From DASSBG01 sp965651365 (GTDB lineage Bacteria > Pseudomonadota > Gammaproteobacteria > Xanthomonadales > Rhodanobacteraceae): a stretch of DNA of 8,714 bases. Numbering within the stretch: the stretch's first letter is position 1; each line of letters opens with the position of its first letter. The notes beneath the pieces were generated by a model. That model was given only the letters and a program-made list of their open reading frames with translations. It ran no database searches and was not told the DNA's origin. Below, one piece after another: positions 5,670 through 8,714 of this stretch. Location of the stretch: assembly GCA_965651365.1 (NCBI GenBank), contig CBFGSA010000116.1, forward strand, positions 1 to 8,714. Direction: 5' to 3'. Made by a program: the position numbers and the translations under genes.

Positions 5670-7073
5670 ATGAAACGTATTCTTTTCCTGCTCTGCGCAC
5701 TGCTTGCTCTTGCCGCATCCGCACAGACGCCACCGGAAAGCGGAGACACTGCCCGCGGCAGCAACCTGCTGTTCATTCTGGATGCCTCGGGCAGCATGTG
5801 GGGGCAAATGGACGGCACGCCCAAGATTGCCGTGGCCAAGGATGTCATGTCGAGCCTGGTGGACAAGCTGCCCGACGACGCCAAGGCCGGACTGATCGCC
5901 TACGGCCACCGCCGCAAGGGCGACTGCAAGGACATCGAAACGCTGGTGGCGTTGGGGCCGCTGGACCGCGATGCCATGCGCATGCAGATCCAGGGCCTGA
6001 ACGCAAAAGGCAAGACCCCCATCACCGCATCGGTCAAGCAGGCACTCGAACAACTGCGGCAGGTGGAGCAGTCGGCCAGCATCGTGCTGGTTTCCGACGG
6101 TCTGGAGTCCTGCGGCGGCGATCCCTGCCAGACCGTCAAAGCCGCCAAACAGGCCGGTGTCGACTTCACCTTGCACGTGGTTGGCTTTGACCTGGTCGGC
6201 ACCGACACCGCGCAGTTGCAATGCATGGCTGACGCCGGTGGTGGCCGCTTTCTCACCGCCGCCAACGCCGACGAACTGGCCGGTGCACTGGAGCAAGCCG
6301 TGCAGGCGAGCGCTGCGCTGGTGCTGAGCGTGTCCGGCAATGGCGAGCCGGTCAAGGCATACACCTATGTCTACCGGGCCGGAACCGGGGACGAGGTGGA
6401 GCGCGAGCATACCGACAAGGATGGCCGGGCCCGCTACGCATTGCCCGCGGGCGAGTATGACATCAAGGTGCGTCCGGTCAGCATTTCAGCACCCGAGCGC
6501 ACACTGCAAGGTGTTGTGGTCACAGAAGGTGAAACAACCGAGACCGCCGTCGAGTTTTCCACCGGCACCGTCGAGCTGACGGTCACCACCAACGGCAAGC
6601 CACTGAAGGCACGCACCTACATCCAGCACGCCGACGGCCACAAGGAAGCCGCCCGCGATGCCACCAACAGCGATGGCATCGCCCGCTACACCATTCCCGT
6701 GGGCGAATACCGCATCAAGGTCCGACCCGACGGCATCAGTGCACCGGATCACTACATTGAAGGTGTCACGGTTACCACCGGCGGAACCACCACGAAGGTA
6801 CTGGAGATCGCCAGCGGCACTGTCCGGGTCACGGTTACCACCGATGGCCATCCACTGAAAGCGCGCACCTACATCCAGCACGCCGACAGCCACAAGGAAG
6901 CCGCCCGCGACGCCACCAACAGCGACGGGATCGCCCGCTACACCATTCCCGTGGGCGAATACCGCATCAAGGTCCGGCCCGACGGCATCAAGGCCAAAGA
7001 CCGCTACATCAAACAAGTCATCGTCAATCCGGCCGAGACCACGGAGGTCAGCCTGGATTTTCCCGGCGACTGA
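5670..7073 (+). CDS. Secreted von Willebrand factor A domain protein with three beta-sandwich repeats
   Basis: A 467-residue exported protein. A Sec signal peptide covers residues 1-18 or 19 (MKRILFLLCALLALAASAQ), with a likely signal peptidase I site after ASA; no lipobox. The VWA domain spans about 30-212. Its MIDAS metal site is complete: DASGS (Asp38, Ser40, Ser42), Thr116 in GKTPI, and Asp143 in VSDG. The block DASGSMWGQ followed by AYGHRRKGDC is typical of a bacterial periplasmic or extracellular VWA subfamily. Cys86, Cys148, Cys153 and Cys185 could form disulphides. Residues 216-467 are three tandem 84-residue repeats (216-299, 300-383, 384-467), each with a DG-x-ARY-x-(I/L)P-x-GEY-x-IKVRP core resembling carboxypeptidase-regulatory/transthyretin-like folds. 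The start at 5670 is chosen because it begins a proper signal peptide; the ribosome-binding site is weak. It follows the kinase on the same strand. A role in metal-dependent adhesion or envelope protein interaction is plausible; the ligand is unknown. Confidence 0.88.
   Translation: MKRILFLLCALLALAASAQTPPESGDTARGSNLLFILDASGSMWGQMDGTPKIAVAKDVMSSLVDKLPDDAKAGLIAYGHRRKGDCKDIETLVALGPLDRDAMRMQIQGLNAKGKTPITASVKQALEQLRQVEQSASIVLVSDGLESCGGDPCQTVKAAKQAGVDFTLHVVGFDLVGTDTAQLQCMADAGGGRFLTAANADELAGALEQAVQASAALVLSVSGNGEPVKAYTYVYRAGTGDEVEREHTDKDGRARYALPAGEYDIKVRPVSISAPERTLQGVVVTEGETTETAVEFSTGTVELTVTTNGKPLKARTYIQHADGHKEAARDATNSDGIARYTIPVGEYRIKVRPDGISAPDHYIEGVTVTTGGTTTKVLEIASGTVRVTVTTDGHPLKARTYIQHADSHKEAARDATNSDGIARYTIPVGEYRIKVRPDGIKAKDRYIKQVIVNPAETTEVSLDFPGD
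6315..7070 (+). repeat. Three tandem 252-bp coding repeats in the VWA gene
   Basis: The units run 6315-6566, 6567-6818 and 6819-7070, each exactly 84 codons. Units 2 and 3 are nearly identical over 6600-6737 against 6852-6989: 131 of 138 bases match, and six of the seven differences are synonymous (the other is Gly to Ser). Unit 1 is clearly more diverged. This points to a recent duplication or gene conversion of the last unit. Confidence 0.9.
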
Positions 7074-7152
7074 CAGCCGCTCATGCCAGGCATTTTGGCC
7101 GCTTTTCTGCTCCGGCTCCGTATTTGGGTACAGCCACTGCGGAGAACCCGCC

Positions 7153-8646
7153 ATGCACCGCCTTATTCTCACATTCGGCCTGCTTTGCCTGCTGCCCCTG
7201 GCCAGCCACGCCGCCATTGTCGACATCCACGTCACCAGCGCTGCCGACTCCGGCCCCAATACCCTGCGTCAGGCCATCATCGATGGCAATGCGTTGCCGG
7301 CAAGCAACAATGCGCCGCGCATCCTGATTGATCTGGACGGCAGCAACTCCATTGTCCTGGCATCGCCGCTGCCGACCCTCACAGCCCCCTACTTCGAGAT
7401 CAAGGGCAATCTGCCCGCGCGTGCCAAGATTGACGGTGCCGGCAGCCATCGGATTCTGACCCTCGACCCGGCCGTGCTGCTGTTCAAGTTGGACAATGTT
7501 GGCCTGTACAACGGCTACTCCACCAGTACCGTTGGCGCCTGCGTGCACATGCCGGGCAATGCCAATGCCGGCTACGCGACCTTCAGCAAGGTCCGGATCC
7601 AGAGCTGCAAACAGGTCACCAACGGCGTGGCCAACGGCGCGGCGGTCAATATCGGGCGCAACCTCACCGTCACAGACTCCACCTTCCAGTTCAACCAGGC
7701 GACGGGTACCAGCTCGGTGCAGGGCGGCGCGATCGCGCTGTTTGGCGACAACAAGCTCAGCATCACCGGCAGCTACCTCGGCAGCAACCGCGCCCGCGCC
7801 AGCGGTGGTGCAGGGGTCGGCCAGGCACGTGGTGGCGCCATCTTCATTGCCCTGGGCAGCAGTCTGTCGATCAAGGACAGCACCCTGACCGACAACGACG
7901 CCCGCGCCACGGCCAACAACGACCCGGCCGCATCCCTGGGCGGCGCGGTGTACGCCGCCTTGAACAAATCGATGGAGATCAGCCGCAGCGCCTTCAACAG
8001 CAACGACTCGGGGACCGGTGGCGCGATCTACCAGTACGGCACCGACATCAACAATGCCACCCTGACGCTGGACAACAACACGATCTACGACAACCTGGCC
8101 ACCCAGGGCAGTGGCGGCGCCGTGTTCAGCAATTCCAGGCTGGCCCTGCGCAGCAACACCTTCTGGAAGAACAGCGCGGCCGTGGCCGGTGACAACCTGG
8201 CCACCGACAGCACAGGCGTCAACATCGACCTGGCCTCCAACAACCTGTTCGCCGCCGGTGGCGGCGCCGGTGATTCCTGCCACGGCTATGCCACCGCGCT
8301 CAGCTCGGGTTACAACATCGTGCCGGCGTCCGAGTGCGGCATCGGCAGCGGCAGCGGCGACCAGATCACGACCGACCTGCACATCCGTGGCGCCTACAGC
8401 GGTCCCGGCTTGCAGTATGTCGTCGAAATGTACGCCAACAGCCCTGCCCTGGATGCCGGCAGCCCGCTCACGCCGGACGACAACAACTTCAATGCCTGCC
8501 CCGAGACCGACATGCTGGGCCAGCCGCGACCGGTCGATGCCAGCGCCACCGGCGCCCCGGCCCGCTGTGACATCGGCGCCCTGGAAGCACAGAGCGAGCC
8601 CTCGATCTTCATCGACGATTTCGACGGTCGCTGGCTGCGGCCCTGA
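7153..8646 (+). CDS. Secreted right-handed parallel beta-helix protein (choice-of-anchor Q-like)
   Basis: A 497-residue exported protein of unknown biochemical role. The signal peptide is residues 1-20 (ending LASHA), predicted signal peptidase I. Just after it comes TSAADSGPNTLRQAI (28-42), an N-terminal motif common in secreted beta-helix proteins of the CSLREA/choice-of-anchor type. Residues ~100-400 carry irregular beta-helix rungs with recurring GGAI/GGAV and Asn ladders: GGAIALFGDN (191-200), GGAIFIALG (227-235), GGAVYAALN (263-271), GGAIYQYG (289-296), GGAVFSNS (321-328). The C-terminal part has SPALDAG (430-436) and later CDIGALE (472-478), matching the choice-of-anchor Q pattern. The protein ends in SIFIDDFDGRWLRP, like the IF-x-DGFE tails of many Xanthomonadales secreted proteins. 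GGAGAA (7141-7146) is well spaced from the ATG. It lies 79 bp after the VWA gene, probably co-transcribed. Adhesin or surface-polysaccharide-binding roles are possible; no catalytic residues were identified. Confidence 0.87.
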   Translation: MHRLILTFGLLCLLPLASHAAIVDIHVTSAADSGPNTLRQAIIDGNALPASNNAPRILIDLDGSNSIVLASPLPTLTAPYFEIKGNLPARAKIDGAGSHRILTLDPAVLLFKLDNVGLYNGYSTSTVGACVHMPGNANAGYATFSKVRIQSCKQVTNGVANGAAVNIGRNLTVTDSTFQFNQATGTSSVQGGAIALFGDNKLSITGSYLGSNRARASGGAGVGQARGGAIFIALGSSLSIKDSTLTDNDARATANNDPAASLGGAVYAALNKSMEISRSAFNSNDSGTGGAIYQYGTDINNATLTLDNNTIYDNLATQGSGGAVFSNSRLALRSNTFWKNSAAVAGDNLATDSTGVNIDLASNNLFAAGGGAGDSCHGYATALSSGYNIVPASECGIGSGSGDQITTDLHIRGAYSGPGLQYVVEMYANSPALDAGSPLTPDDNNFNACPETDMLGQPRPVDASATGAPARCDIGALEAQSEPSIFIDDFDGRWLRP

Positions 8647-8670
8647 CCGCAGCACGCAAGAACGCCGTCA

Positions 8671-8700
8671 TTCCGGACAGCGCGCAGCGCTGATCCGGAA
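8671..8700. repeat. REP-like hairpin downstream of the beta-helix gene
   Basis: TTCCGGACAGCGC (8671-8683) pairs with GCGCTGATCCGGAA (8687-8700), giving 13 base pairs with one bulged A (8693) and a three-base loop. The preceding bases GCCGTCATTC are shared with the repeat at about 796-802. No T-run follows, so it is a REP-type palindrome more than a clear intrinsic terminator, although it could still protect or end the upstream transcript. Confidence 0.7.
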
Positions 8701-8714
8701 GCCACCTCCTTGCC

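Noticed and set aside
7083..7093. ATGCCAGGCAT palindrome between the VWA and beta-helix genes
   Set aside because: A one-base centre cannot form an RNA hairpin, and a single 11-bp dyad is weak evidence for an operator.
7081..8655. 524-residue minus-strand open frame opposite the beta-helix gene
   Set aside because: Antisense shadow rich in Val, Gly and Ala with no signal, motif or ribosome-binding support; the plus-strand frame has a signal peptide, beta-helix rungs and known C-terminal motifs.

Overview
The window is GC-rich, densely coded bacterial DNA. It most resembles a gammaproteobacterium of the Xanthomonadales/Lysobacterales (Xanthomonadaceae or Rhodanobacteraceae). The hints are the intergenic GATTCCC-type heptamer runs and REP-like hairpins, the pairing of an ECF sigma factor with a TPR-bearing Ser/Thr kinase, and secreted proteins with an IF-x-D-x-F-type C-terminus. 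This placement is inference from sequence style; no rRNA or taxonomic marker gene is present.

Left part, minus strand (1-2248): two genes of a MacAB-type tripartite ABC export system, read leftwards. They are a 422-residue inner-membrane-anchored periplasmic adaptor (980-2248) and the ATP-binding subunit (1-644, cut by the window edge). A 335-bp gap separates them. It holds a roughly 270-bp composite repeat element: REP-like hairpins flanked by inverted arrays of 7-bp units.

Middle and right part, plus strand (2460-8646): a divergently oriented four-gene block. It encodes an ECF sigma factor (2460-3050), a transmembrane Ser/Thr protein kinase with a C-terminal TPR domain (3040-5481, overlapping the sigma gene by 11 nt), a secreted von Willebrand factor A protein with three 84-residue beta-sandwich repeats (5670-7073), and a secreted parallel beta-helix protein (7153-8646). 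The 211-bp divergent intergenic region carries a striking array of CGGACAC heptamers in exact 7-bp register, beginning with a 14-bp palindrome. The window ends in another REP-like hairpin.

Working model (inference): the kinase senses an envelope or extracellular cue through its presumed periplasmic TPR domain and phosphorylates the ECF factor. That factor has Thr-Thr where other ECF sigmas have acidic residues in region 2.2. The activated sigma then drives a regulon that may include its own promoter and the downstream secreted proteins. No anti-sigma gene is visible, as expected for kinase-controlled ECF factors (EcfP/PknT of Vibrio parahaemolyticus, EcfK/PknS of Xanthomonas citri). The secreted VWA and beta-helix partners are the less familiar part of the locus.
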